37,817 bases of DNA from Arcobacter vandammei (lineage in GTDB: Bacteria; Campylobacterota; Campylobacteria; Campylobacterales; Arcobacteraceae). Both the position numbers and the translations under genes were made by a program. Location: contig NZ_JADKPZ010000019.1 in assembly GCF_016106035.1 (NCBI RefSeq), forward strand, positions 1 through 37,817, in the 5' to 3' direction. The notes beneath the pieces are model-generated. The model was not told where the DNA came from, searched no databases, and saw only the letters and a program-made list of their open reading frames with translations. Positions 18,482 to 26,820 of this stretch are shown here, piece by piece (the first letter of the stretch is position 1; every line of letters starts with the position of its first letter).

Positions 18482-19082
18482 TTAAAATAGCACTTCCAAC
18501 ACAGTTAAATTTTATATTTTCTATAATATCAGTTGTTTTAACTCCACCAATAGCACAAGCAGGATATTTAGATATTTTTGCTAAATATGAAATTTTTTCT
18601 CCTAAAATATCTTTTACATCTTTTGTATTTGTAGCTTTATAAGCTCCCAAACCTATCATATCAATATCCAAAGAGTTTGCTTCCAAGATTTCAACTTCAT
18701 TGTGAGTTGAAAGCCCTAAAAGTTTATCTTTTATTTTTGCTCTTAAAAGTTTTACTGCTATTTTTTTATCGTTATGAATTTTAGAAAAATCTTCTTGCCC
18801 CAAATGAAGCCCATCTGCATAGTCGATTAACTCTATTTTATCATTTATAATTATTGGGATATTTAGATTTTTTTTAAGGAAAATAAGATTTTGTTTTTGA
18901 ATTTCTAAGCTTGAAATTTTATCTCTATATTGTAAAAGTTTCACATCATATTTTTTTAAAATTTCAAGATATTTTTCAAGAGTTATATTTTTTTTTAAAA
19001 GCGTTTCATAATCACATAAAACATATAAATAGTTAAAGGCTTCAAGATTAAATCCCAAAGCCTTTTCTAAATTTGAAGACAT
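18471..19082 (-). CDS. thiE: Thiamine phosphate synthase (ThiE/TenI family)
   Basis: A 203 aa TIM-barrel protein that joins hydroxymethylpyrimidine pyrophosphate and thiazole phosphate to give thiamine phosphate, if it is a true ThiE. Motifs seen are LLQYRDK, the NDKIELIDYADGLHLGQED block, GLSTHN, the IGLGAYKATNTK phosphate loop and AIGGV. These are ThiE-like but diverged from the usual GPVFPTxTK form, so TenI-type activity cannot be ruled out. The ATG directly abuts the accD stop (TAAATG). No other thiamine genes are in the window. Confidence 0.82.
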   Translation of the reverse strand: MSSNLEKALGFNLEAFNYLYVLCDYETLLKKNITLEKYLEILKKYDVKLLQYRDKISSLEIQKQNLIFLKKNLNIPIIINDKIELIDYADGLHLGQEDFSKIHNDKKIAVKLLRAKIKDKLLGLSTHNEVEILEANSLDIDMIGLGAYKATNTKDVKDILGEKISYLAKISKYPACAIGGVKTTDIIENIKFNCVGSAILNEN

Positions 19083-19952
19083 TTAAGATATTTTCTCTTC
19101 ATTTTTAAATATAGTTAATAAATCTGTAAGAGTTTTTTTCATCTCTCTTCTATTTACAACCATATCAATTGAACCTTTTTCAAGTAAGAATTCAGCTCTT
19201 TGGAAACCTTCAGGTAAATCTGCTCCAATAGTTTGCTTAATTACTCTTTGACCTGCAAATCCAATTAAAGCTCCTGGTTCTGCCATAATAATATCTCCTA
19301 AAAATGCAAAAGAAGCCGAAACTCCACCCATTGTAGGATCTGTTAAAATAGAGATATATGGAAGTTTATGGCTATCAAGTTTTTTTAGTGCAGCACTTGT
19401 TTTTGCCATTTGCATCAAAGAAAAAGTTGATTCTTGCATTCTTGCTCCTCCAGAAGCTGAAACAATAATTACTGGCTCTTTTTTAAGAATTGCACGATTA
19501 ACGGCTCTTACAATTTTTTCACCTTCAACACTTCCCAAACTTCCACCCATAAATGCAAAGTCAAAAACTACAAGTTGAACAGGAATCCCATTTATTGTAC
19601 ACTCTCCGCTAATAACACTAGAAACTCTTCCTGTTTTAGCAAATCCCTCTTCTACTCTTTTTTTATAAGAAAGTTTATCTACAAATTTTAAAGGGTCATT
19701 TGGTTTTAAATTTGCATCAAATTCAACAAAACTTCCTTCATCACTTAATATCTCTACTCTTCTTTTTGCTCCAACTCTCATATGAAAACTACACTTAGGG
19801 CAAACATTATCTTGATTTTCAACCTCTTTAAAAAACATCAAAGAGCTACAAGAAGGACATTTTATCCAGTGACTTGGAGCATCTTTTTTTGTTGCTTGTT
19901 CTTTATTTTTGTTGTCAAATGAAATTTTACTAAATAGGTTTCTTAAATCCAT
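19083..19952 (-). CDS. accD: Acetyl-CoA carboxylase carboxyltransferase subunit beta
   Basis: The beta subunit of carboxyltransferase, which with AccA makes malonyl-CoA for fatty acid synthesis. An N-terminal four-cysteine zinc ribbon (CPSC then CPKC) precedes the crotonase-like domain, with [29 protein letters not shown] and the GFAGQRVI segment. The ATG at 19952 has AAAGGAGAA 5-7 bases upstream. The longer reading from a TTG at 19979 adds nine residues and loses that ribosome site, so it is rejected. First gene of the minus-strand series through thiE, rlmH and dus. Length 289 aa. Confidence 0.95.
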   Translation of the reverse strand: MDLRNLFSKISFDNKNKEQATKKDAPSHWIKCPSCSSLMFFKEVENQDNVCPKCSFHMRVGAKRRVEILSDEGSFVEFDANLKPNDPLKFVDKLSYKKRVEEGFAKTGRVSSVISGECTINGIPVQLVVFDFAFMGGSLGSVEGEKIVRAVNRAILKKEPVIIVSASGGARMQESTFSLMQMAKTSAALKKLDSHKLPYISILTDPTMGGVSASFAFLGDIIMAEPGALIGFAGQRVIKQTIGADLPEGFQRAEFLLEKGSIDMVVNRREMKKTLTDLLTIFKNEEKIS

Positions 19953-20012
19953 AAATTCTCCTTTTAAATTAGTTCTCAACTCTAAAAAAATTTGAGAACA
20001 AAGCCTAAATTA

Positions 20013-21218
20013 TCATATATTCTTAAACTTCTCAAGTTCGTCCAATTTTTCCCATGGATAATCAGCTTGTCCAACTTGTCCCCTTGCTGCTACATCAGCA
20101 TAAAGAAAAGTCTCTTTACTTGGTTTATCTAAAGCAAATTTATCTGTAATCCATTTTGGAGTTAATGCAAAATTTTCCATTACAAATGCAGATAAAACAT
20201 CATCATTATGTTTTGTGTATGTTCCCATTGTATCAACTGCAACTGATGTTGGTTTTGCAACACCTATTGCATAAGAGATTTGAACTATTGCTTTTTTTGC
20301 TAATCCTGAAGCCACTATATGTTTTGCTATCCATCTTGCTGCATAAAGTCCACTTCTATCAACTTTTGTATAATCTTTTGAACTTTGAGCTCCACCACCA
20401 ATTGGTGCATATCCACCAAAACTATCAACAATTAGTTTTCTTCCAGTTAATCCACTATCGTGTAAAGATGAGTGATTTACATATCTTCCTGTTGGATTTA
20501 TATGAATTATTGTGCTATTTTTATCATATAATTTGCTAGGAAGCCCTGCATTATCAATTAATTCTTGAATAATTGCTCTTACTTCTTCAATTTTTAAACT
20601 CTCAGTTGAAGGAGCAGATACAACAATTGTATGAATTTTTTGTGGAAGACAATTTTCAAAATTCTCTTTTGTACCATAATCCACTGTAACTTGAGTTTTA
20701 ATATCAACTCCAAATTTGTCTTTGTTTTTTAGTGCATAATCATAAACTGTATCGCTTAATCTTCTTGCATAAACAATGGCTGCTGGCATATACTCGTCTG
20801 CTTCATTTGAAGCAAATCCAAACATAATTCCTTGATCTCCAGCTCCAATTTCTCCAGTTGTTTGATCAACTCCTTGAGATATATCTGGACTTTGTTGATT
20901 TAGTAAAACTTGAACTTTTACCTCATCTGGATGAAGTGCTTGTTCTTTTGTAAATGCACTTTTTCCGTCATATCCAATTTTTGCTAAAGCATCTTTTACC
21001 AAATTTTCATAATCTTCTTGACTTAAAAAAGCATTTGATTTTACTTCACCACCAATAACTACATGCTTTCCAGCTACAAAAACTTCACTTGCAACTCTAC
21101 TATTACTATCTTCAATTATTAATCTATCAACTATACTATCAGCAATAATATCAGCACATTTATCAGGGTGTCCAGGGCTTACAACTTCACTTGTAAACAG
21201 ATATTGAGTTTTTTCCAT
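20013..21218 (-). CDS. metK: S-adenosylmethionine synthetase
   Basis: Makes S-adenosylmethionine from methionine and ATP. Motifs are GHPDKCADIIADS at the N-terminus, GAGDQGIMFG, HINPTGRYV, and KVDRSGLYAARW. The glycine-rich signature usually written GGGAFSGKD reads GGGAQSSKDYTKVDRS, a diverged form. The start is uncertain. I take the ATG at 21218, because YLFTSEVVSPGHP then begins as in the family (401 aa). In-frame ATGs at 21230 and 21284 would add 4 or 22 residues encoded by a repeat-hairpin-repeat structure. AAAGG lies 12 bases before 21218, longer than usual. Confidence 0.9.
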   Translation of the reverse strand: MEKTQYLFTSEVVSPGHPDKCADIIADSIVDRLIIEDSNSRVASEVFVAGKHVVIGGEVKSNAFLSQEDYENLVKDALAKIGYDGKSAFTKEQALHPDEVKVQVLLNQQSPDISQGVDQTTGEIGAGDQGIMFGFASNEADEYMPAAIVYARRLSDTVYDYALKNKDKFGVDIKTQVTVDYGTKENFENCLPQKIHTIVVSAPSTESLKIEEVRAIIQELIDNAGLPSKLYDKNSTIIHINPTGRYVNHSSLHDSGLTGRKLIVDSFGGYAPIGGGAQSSKDYTKVDRSGLYAARWIAKHIVASGLAKKAIVQISYAIGVAKPTSVAVDTMGTYTKHNDDVLSAFVMENFALTPKWITDKFALDKPSKETFLYADVAARGQVGQADYPWEKLDELEKFKNI

Positions 21219-21219
21219 T

Positions 21220-21283
21220 TTGTTTTCCATCCTTTGTTTTCCACAAGCTTTTGCTTGAGTTGTTTTCCATTCTTTGTTTTCCA
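21220..21283 (-). repeat. Direct repeat with central hairpin at the metK 5' end
   Basis: Two 24-base direct repeats, 21220-21243 and 21260-21283, differ at one base. The 16-base spacer holds a hairpin, CAAGC-TTTT-GCTTG (21244-21257). Read on the minus strand, each repeat carries AAAGRATGGAAAACA, that is a possible ribosome site and an in-frame ATG. The unit is in frame with metK without a stop, so it could be a 22-residue N-terminal extension or an untranslated leader. Confidence 0.85.
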
Positions 21284-21411
21284 TTTTTATCTTTTAAAAA
21301 AATATAAGAAATTAAAATAAGATTTAAAGAAATCAATTTTCCTAAATAAAGGAAAAAAGTTTCTTATTTTAACTAAATTAAACTTTAGTTTTATAGTTAA
21401 GTGAATTTTTT

Positions 21412-23214
21412 CTACTCAACTGTTACAGATTTTGCTAAGTTTCTTGGCATATCAACATCATTTTTAAGTCTAATTGATATTTCCATCGATAAAAGTTGAA
21501 GAGCAATTAACATTTCAAAAAACTCTAGCATATAGTGTTCCGTTTCATTTATTTTTATAAAATCATCTGCTAAATCAAAATCTAGTGGAGAAATTGCACA
21601 AATTGTACTATCTCTAGCACTTAACTCTTCTACATTTGATTTGATTTTATCATACAACATATTTTTTGGCATTAAAGCTATTGTAAAAAGTTCTGGGTCA
21701 GCTAGGGCAATTGGTCCGTGTTTCATCTCTCCTGCTGGATAACCTTCTGCATGTAAGTATGAGATTTCTTTTAGTTTTAAAGCACCTTCAAGAGCAAGAG
21801 GATAGAAAACATCTCGACCAATAAAGAAGAATCCATGTCCATGTAAATATCTTTTTGATAATCTTTTTGCTTTTTCATGAATATTCTCATAAACTTTAAG
21901 TGCAAGAGGAACTTCTCTTAAAGTATTTATCTCCTCTTGAAGTATTTTGTCTTCAATAGTATTTTTAATTTTTGCAAAATATAGACTTAACATCCATAAA
22001 ACAACAGTTTGAGTTGAAAAGGCTTTTGTTGAAGCAACTCCTTTTTCAATTCCTGCTCTTGTTAAAATTGTAAAATCTGCAACTCTTGTCATTGAAGAGT
22101 TATCAACATTACAAATAACCAAAGTTTTAAGCCCAGCTTCTTTTGCCATTTTTAAAGCTTCCAAAGTATCAGCTGTTTCTCCACTTTGAGAAATTACCAC
22201 AAAAAGAGTATCAGTAGTTAAAATTGGCTCTTTATATCTAAATTCACTTGCAACTTCAACCGAACATTTTATTCTTGAAAGTCTTTCAAATAGATATGAA
22301 GATGTAAGTCCTGCATGATAAGAAGTCCCACAAGCACAAATTTTAATTTCAGAAATTCCTTCTAAAATTTTTTCATCAATTTCATCAAAATCTATTTGGC
22401 TATCTTTAATTCTTCCAAGCATACAATCACTAACAACAACACTTTGTTCATAAATCTCTTTTTCCATAAAGTATCTAAAACCATCTTTTTGGGCATATTG
22501 TTTTGATGTTGGAAGTTTTGACCAATGAATATTTTTACTAAAAAATTCAATATTTTCTTTACTTGCAACTCCTCCTACTCTATCATCAAGATATACTACA
22601 TCACTTGCAAGTCCAATAAGTGCAGAATCAGAAGAAGCAAATAAAACCTCATCAGGCTCGATACCTTTACCAACAATCATAGGGCTTCCAAGTTTATAAA
22701 AAAAGATTTTTTCAGGTTCATCTTTTGTAACTAGAAGAATAGCAAAAGCACCTTCTAATCGCTCAATAGTCTTTTGAAAAGATTTTTTTGCATCTTTTAA
22801 TTTATTATTATAATTTTCAAAAAGATGAACTATTACTTCTGTATCAGTTTGTGAAACAAAATTATGCCCTAAAGAGATTAATTCATCTTTTAGCTCTTTG
22901 TAGTTTTCAATTATTCCGTTATGAACTACATAAGAGTATTCTCCTAAGTGTGGATGTGCATTTACTTCTGTTGGTTTTCCGTGAGTTGCCCATCTTGTAT
23001 GACCAATTCCCAGATTATAGCTCTCTTTTTTACTCTCATTTACTTTTTCTTCAAGGTTTACAAGCTTTCCGACTGCTTTAAAAACATCTATTCCATTTTC
23101 ATTTAAAACAGCAATTCCAGCACTATCATAACCTCTATACTCAAGCTCTTTTAATCCATCAATCAAGATTTTACAAGTATCATATTTACCAATATATCCA
23201 ACAATTCCGCACAT
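21412..23214 (-). CDS. glmS: Glutamine-fructose-6-phosphate aminotransferase (isomerizing)
   Basis: Makes glucosamine 6-phosphate, the entry to peptidoglycan and LOS amino sugars. The 600 aa protein has an N-terminal glutaminase with catalytic C2 (MCGIVGYIG), followed by GIGHTRWATHG and HNGIIENY. Two SIS domains follow, with CGTSYHAG, ISQSGETADT and SYLHAEGYPAGEMKHGP. The C-terminus LAKSVTVE is the usual glmS end. AAGGGAA lies 6 bases before the ATG. A candidate -10 (GATAAAATC) is 34 bases upstream. I see no glmS ribozyme; none is expected in this phylum. Confidence 0.97.
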   Translation of the reverse strand: MCGIVGYIGKYDTCKILIDGLKELEYRGYDSAGIAVLNENGIDVFKAVGKLVNLEEKVNESKKESYNLGIGHTRWATHGKPTEVNAHPHLGEYSYVVHNGIIENYKELKDELISLGHNFVSQTDTEVIVHLFENYNNKLKDAKKSFQKTIERLEGAFAILLVTKDEPEKIFFYKLGSPMIVGKGIEPDEVLFASSDSALIGLASDVVYLDDRVGGVASKENIEFFSKNIHWSKLPTSKQYAQKDGFRYFMEKEIYEQSVVVSDCMLGRIKDSQIDFDEIDEKILEGISEIKICACGTSYHAGLTSSYLFERLSRIKCSVEVASEFRYKEPILTTDTLFVVISQSGETADTLEALKMAKEAGLKTLVICNVDNSSMTRVADFTILTRAGIEKGVASTKAFSTQTVVLWMLSLYFAKIKNTIEDKILQEEINTLREVPLALKVYENIHEKAKRLSKRYLHGHGFFFIGRDVFYPLALEGALKLKEISYLHAEGYPAGEMKHGPIALADPELFTIALMPKNMLYDKIKSNVEELSARDSTICAISPLDFDLADDFIKINETEHYMLEFFEMLIALQLLSMEISIRLKNDVDMPRNLAKSVTVE

Positions 23215-23247
23215 ACTATTCCCTTATAAATTATTTAAAAATGTAAG

Positions 23248-23253
23248 ATTTTA
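23248..23253 (-). promoter_or_regulatory. Candidate -10 element for glmS
   Basis: On the minus strand GGATAAAATC contains TAAAAT, 33 bases before the glmS ATG. The same core occurs before gyrA. No clear -35. Confidence 0.35.
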
Positions 23254-23264
23254 TCCAAAATCAA

Positions 23265-24038
23265 CTAAATATCAAGCTTTTCCAAAAGTTTATTATGAAT
23301 AAAACCATTAGAAGAGACTAAATATTTATCTTCAAACATATTAAACTCATTTCCACTTAAATTTGATACTTTTCCACCAGCTTCACTTAAAATTATAATT
23401 CCAGCAGCTACATCCCAAGGTTTTAAATTCATCTCATAATATGCTTCAAAAACACCTCTAGCAACAAAACATAAATCAATAGAAGCACTTCCGAGTCTTC
23501 TTAAATCTTGACAAGAAGGAAGAATTCTTTCAATTCTTCTTACAACATCTTTTAAATCTTCTTGATTTTCTCCACTGCTATATGGAAAACCTGTTGCAAT
23601 AAGTGATTTTTGCAAATCTTTTTCACTATTTACAAAAATTCTTTCTCCATTTAAGAATGCTCCACATCCAACTTTTGCAAAATATAGTTCATCTAAAATA
23701 GGATTATATACAACTCCAATATAAGGTTTTTTATCTTTATAAACTCCAACAGAAATAGCAGTATGAGGAACTCCATTTACAAAATTTGTAGTTCCATCTA
23801 TTGGGTCAATTATTATAGAGTTACCAAACACTATTTGAGAGTTATCTGACTCTTCAGCTATTAAATTAAACTCTTTAAAATGTTTACTAAACTCTTTTTT
23901 CAAGTAGTTTTCAACTGCAACATCATATTTTGTAACCAAATCTTTTTTTGCTTTAAAAGTTACATTTTTCTTTGAATAAAACCCTTTTCTTAGGATTTTA
24001 CCAGCCTTTTTTATTATTTTTATTAATTTCTTTTTCAC
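23265..24038 (-). CDS. Inositol-monophosphatase family phosphatase
   Basis: A 257 aa Mg2+/Li+-type sugar phosphatase. The metal-binding motifs are complete: the AEES glutamate, DPIDGTTNF, and WDVAAGIIILSEAGG near the C-terminus. The family includes SuhB-like inositol phosphatases, CysQ and fructose-1,6-bisphosphatases; the sequence is nearest the SuhB/IMPase branch, but the substrate is uncertain. The start is GTG at 24038, with GGAG 5 bases before it; an ATG ten bases upstream is out of frame and stops after four codons. It lies 50 bases before glmS and downstream of a strong terminator. Confidence 0.88.
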   Translation of the reverse strand: MKKKLIKIIKKAGKILRKGFYSKKNVTFKAKKDLVTKYDVAVENYLKKEFSKHFKEFNLIAEESDNSQIVFGNSIIIDPIDGTTNFVNGVPHTAISVGVYKDKKPYIGVVYNPILDELYFAKVGCGAFLNGERIFVNSEKDLQKSLIATGFPYSSGENQEDLKDVVRRIERILPSCQDLRRLGSASIDLCFVARGVFEAYYEMNLKPWDVAAGIIILSEAGGKVSNLSGNEFNMFEDKYLVSSNGFIHNKLLEKLDI

Positions 24039-24088
24039 AACTTCTCCATTTTTTTGCTAATTGTATCTAAATTGAATTTTTTATAAAT

Positions 24089-24118
24089 AAAAAAGGCATC
24101 TCTTTTTTGAGATGCCTT
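24089..24118 (-). terminator. Rho-independent terminator downstream of the two-component operon
   Basis: AAGGCATCTC (24093-24102) and GAGATGCCTT (24109-24118) form a perfect 10-bp stem with a 6-base loop, and on the minus strand six T follow. The plus strand has no U-tract. It ends transcription from the histidine kinase and from the predicted small RNA. Confidence 0.9.
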
Positions 24119-24180
24119 GCAAAATAAAGTAAAATAAATTATTCCCTATTACATAAAAGTATAGATAATTGTTCTTGTGA
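24089..24180 (-). ncRNA. Predicted small RNA under two-component control
   Basis: The 105 bases between the histidine kinase stop and the terminator hold no ORF: the only ATG is followed at once by TAA. A -10 element TATATT (24187-24192) preceded by two CTTACAT boxes predicts a start near 24180, and the strong terminator ends the RNA near 24089, giving about 92 bases. The promoter geometry matches the one before the response regulator of the same operon. This is an inference from sequence; no homologue is known to me. Confidence 0.45.
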
Positions 24181-24186
24181 TATGGA

Positions 24187-24218
24187 AATATATAAAAACT
24201 ATGTAAGATTTATGTAAG
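24187..24218 (-). promoter_or_regulatory. Two-box operator and -10 element (site A)
   Basis: On the minus strand the order is CTTACAT (24212-24218), 4 bases, CTTACAT (24201-24207), 8 bases, TATATT (24187-24192). On the plus strand this is a perfect 11-base tandem repeat, ATGTAAGATTT twice (24201-24222). Direct repeats with an 11-base period upstream of a -10 are typical of OmpR/PhoB-family binding. Same spacing as site B at 26708-26739. Confidence 0.6.
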
Positions 24219-24223
24219 ATTTT

Positions 24224-26032
24224 TTATTCTACTTTGATTTTGAAGCTATATTTGAAAATATTTTGATTATTTTTGTAATAAACCTCATATTTTATATCAT
24301 TTTTTTTACATATATTCTTTACCATATAAAGCCCCAAACCAAGTCCTCTTTTTGCTTCATCTTCTCTATAATTTTTATTAAATATTTTTACCTTATTTTT
24401 TATCTCATTTGAAAAACTTCTAAATTCTAAGATAGCAAAATTATCATCTTTCTTTAAATAAACTTCAATTATTTTATCTTTAAAGGCATATTTTATAGCA
24501 TTTGAAAGATTATTATCTATAATTCGTTCTAACTCTATATCATTTATTTTTACAAAAATACCATCTTCTAAATTTGTATCTATTCTTTTAAAATTAACCT
24601 TGCTAATTGTTGCAAAGAATTTTACTCTATCCAAAATTGCTTTTTTCAAATCAATACTCTTTGCTTTATATTCCAAAGAGTTAGAAGTGATTAAATATGC
24701 TAAATCTTCATAAGAGTTTGAAAGCATATTAATTGAAGCATCAATTTGTTCAATAAAAACATCCATACTATTATCTTTTTGGAATTTTTTTATAAGTTCC
24801 CCATTCATCATAATATTTGTAAGTGGTGTTCTTATTTGATGAACTGTATCTGCAATAAATTTTTTATTTTCGGCTAGTAAATTACTATTTAATTTCAACT
24901 CTTTTGTAAAGTTATCATATAAAATATTATACTTCTTTGCTATTTTTGATAACTCATTATTATATGTAAGAATATCTTCTTCAACTTTTTTAGACTCTTT
25001 AATACTAAACAAAATCGCCTCAATTGGCTTTGTAAAACGACTCTGAATAAAAATAAATATAATTAATAAAGTAAAAATTATAATAAATAAGGAAGCAATA
25101 AAAACACTTTTTATCTCCTCAATAAACTCTATTTTCTCACTTAAATCTATTTTAAGCTCCATAACAATATTTTCAAAACCCAAAATATTAAACATATTTT
25201 TATCAAAAATCGAAGAATTAATAGTTAAAATATTATCTTTTAAATCTTCTATTTCTATTAGATTAACACCTGAATTAATAATATTATTTTTAAAAATTTC
25301 CTCTTTTTTTACAATATTTAATGAATTTAGAAATTTCTCTTTATTTTCAATTTCAACACTACTAAGCAAATCATAATATGAATAGCCATCTTTATTCTTA
25401 AAAATATTATAAATTCTAACTTTGCTAGAAGATTGAAGATTTTGAACCAAAGATGATATTGAATTATCACTGATTTGAGTATTTGTAAATGATATTTTCA
25501 AAAAAACATCACTAGAAAGAGAAGCATAAGAGTAGAGTTTATAATCTAAACTAAGTGGGTCACTTATTATAAATTTAGAAAAATATATATTTCCATCAAG
25601 ACTTTTATCTAATAAATTTTTAGAATCAACCAAAACTTCCACATTAAAATTTAAATCTTTTTTATAGGTAGTTTTATAAATATTATAATTTCTATCAATC
25701 ATATAAATATCAAAATCAAAATCTTTTAAATCATATTTTGATTTTAATACACTTTTTAATGCAAGTAAATTTAGATTTTTATCTTTTTTTAGAAGTTCTA
25801 AAGTGTCATTTGAAATATTTAGAAAAAGCTCTTTTTCTAGTTCAAATCCACTATCTTTATTTTGAATTGATGTTAGAATAGCTTTTTTATGCAGTCTTAT
25901 TTCACTATTCACAAAATTTTTTAAATCTTTTTCATATTGGTTTGTATAAGATACATAGTTTAAAATTAAAACCAAAAATAAAATTGTAGATAAAAATAGT
26001 AAAAAAATATATAATTGATACCTTAGCTTCAT
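24224..26032 (-). CDS. Membrane sensor histidine kinase
   Basis: A 602 aa two-component sensor. TM1 is about residues 7-27, an extracytoplasmic sensor region of about 280 residues follows without a recognisable fold, and TM2 is about 309-330. The linker (331-390) leads to the H-box with phospho-acceptor H398 in DTVHQIRTPL. The N-box is IIDNNLSNAIKYA (504-516) and the G-box GLGLGLYMV (563-571). The protein is very rich in lysine, asparagine and isoleucine. The ATG lies 3 bases after the response regulator stop, with GAGG inside the regulator's last codons. What it senses is unknown. Confidence 0.9.
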   Translation of the reverse strand: MKLRYQLYIFLLFLSTILFLVLILNYVSYTNQYEKDLKNFVNSEIRLHKKAILTSIQNKDSGFELEKELFLNISNDTLELLKKDKNLNLLALKSVLKSKYDLKDFDFDIYMIDRNYNIYKTTYKKDLNFNVEVLVDSKNLLDKSLDGNIYFSKFIISDPLSLDYKLYSYASLSSDVFLKISFTNTQISDNSISSLVQNLQSSSKVRIYNIFKNKDGYSYYDLLSSVEIENKEKFLNSLNIVKKEEIFKNNIINSGVNLIEIEDLKDNILTINSSIFDKNMFNILGFENIVMELKIDLSEKIEFIEEIKSVFIASLFIIIFTLLIIFIFIQSRFTKPIEAILFSIKESKKVEEDILTYNNELSKIAKKYNILYDNFTKELKLNSNLLAENKKFIADTVHQIRTPLTNIMMNGELIKKFQKDNSMDVFIEQIDASINMLSNSYEDLAYLITSNSLEYKAKSIDLKKAILDRVKFFATISKVNFKRIDTNLEDGIFVKINDIELERIIDNNLSNAIKYAFKDKIIEVYLKKDDNFAILEFRSFSNEIKNKVKIFNKNYREDEAKRGLGLGLYMVKNICKKNDIKYEVYYKNNQNIFKYSFKIKVE

Positions 26033-26035
26033 TTG

Positions 26036-26701
26036 CTAAGCCTCTTGAACCTCAAATCTATATCCAACTCCAATTTCAGAGAAGATAAATCTTCCATAAC
26101 TATCAAAATATTTTCGTAAATCATTTACAAGTTGCCTTAATGGATAGGAGTCTTTTATCTCATTTTCCCAAACATAATTTTCTATAGTTTGTGTCAAAAC
26201 AGTTTTATTTAAATTTTGTAATAAAATTGTTAAAAGTCTCTTCTCTTTTTTTCTAAGCCTTTTTATCTTTTCATCGATAATTAACTCTTCATTTTTAATA
26301 TCATAAGATATATTATCTTTGATTTTAATAATCTCTTCTTTATTTTCACACTTACAAAATTTATCTATTTTAATCTCCAACTCTTCAAGATAAAATGGCT
26401 TTTTAATATATTCATCACAACCATTCTTATATGCAGATTTTAAATTTTCAAGTTCTAAAGATGCAGTAATTATAATAATAGGAGTTGCTAAATCTTTTTG
26501 TCTAATATATTTTAAAAGCTCTAAACCAGATATTTTTGGAATATTTATATCAATAAGATATAAATCATAAGAGTTTTTATCTATTAAATCCAAAGCATCT
26601 TCTCCATCTTCAACAGATGTGGTTTCAAAACCTTTATATTTCAAGAAGTTCGTAATTGTAGTATTTAGCTGAATATCATCTTCGATAATTAAAATTTTCA
26701 T
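26036..26701 (-). CDS. OmpR-family response regulator
   Basis: A 221 aa regulator. The receiver domain has acidic residues D8 and D9, phospho-acceptor D51 in LIDINIP, T79 and K101 before P102. The C-terminal winged-helix domain (about 125-221) ends with FIFSEIGVGYRFEV, typical of the OmpR/PhoB class. The ATG at 26701 gives the standard MKILIIEDD opening; a start 21 codons upstream would read through the promoter and operator. No ribosome site precedes 26701 and the predicted +1 is at the ATG itself, so the mRNA may be leaderless. Partner of the adjacent kinase. Confidence 0.92.
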   Translation of the reverse strand: MKILIIEDDIQLNTTITNFLKYKGFETTSVEDGEDALDLIDKNSYDLYLIDINIPKISGLELLKYIRQKDLATPIIIITASLELENLKSAYKNGCDEYIKKPFYLEELEIKIDKFCKCENKEEIIKIKDNISYDIKNEELIIDEKIKRLRKKEKRLLTILLQNLNKTVLTQTIENYVWENEIKDSYPLRQLVNDLRKYFDSYGRFIFSEIGVGYRFEVQEA

Positions 26702-26707
26702 ACTATT

Positions 26708-26739
26708 ATTATATTTAAGTAATGTAAGATTAGTGTAAG
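26708..26739 (-). promoter_or_regulatory. Two-box operator and -10 element of the response regulator gene (site B)
   Basis: On the minus strand: CTTACAC (26733-26739), 4 bases, CTTACAT (26722-26728), 8 bases, perfect TATAAT (26708-26713), then six bases and the ATG. The layout is the same as site A. It fits autoregulation by the OmpR-type regulator binding just upstream of the -10. Confidence 0.6.
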
Positions 26740-26820
26740 TTTTTGTTCTTTTTGCTATTTTCATTATGGAATTTTAGCTAAAAGCTCTAAATTTAACTTC
26801 AAAAGTGATACTATTTATAT

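Noticed and set aside
21337-21390. Terminators for glmS at 21337-21356 and 21371-21390
   Set aside because: Both hairpins are short, nearly all A/T, and lack a good U-tract on the minus strand; left out of the feature list.
21219-21411. A SAM riboswitch or other large structured leader before metK
   Set aside because: Only the short repeat-hairpin structure is visible; no conserved riboswitch core can be recognised in the 130 bases upstream.
23241-23251. A third copy of ATGTAAGATTT upstream of glmS, as a possible third site for the two-component regulator
   Set aside because: It is a single box that overlaps the candidate -10 of glmS and lacks the second box and 8-base spacing of sites A and B; chance match in AT-rich DNA is likely.
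23215-23264. A glmS ribozyme
   Set aside because: The gap before glmS is only 50 bases, far too short, and the ribozyme is known from Firmicutes.
26702-26764. Response regulator starting 21 codons upstream
   Set aside because: The extension would be encoded by the operator and -10 element, has no ribosome site, and lengthens the protein beyond the standard MKILIIEDD opening.
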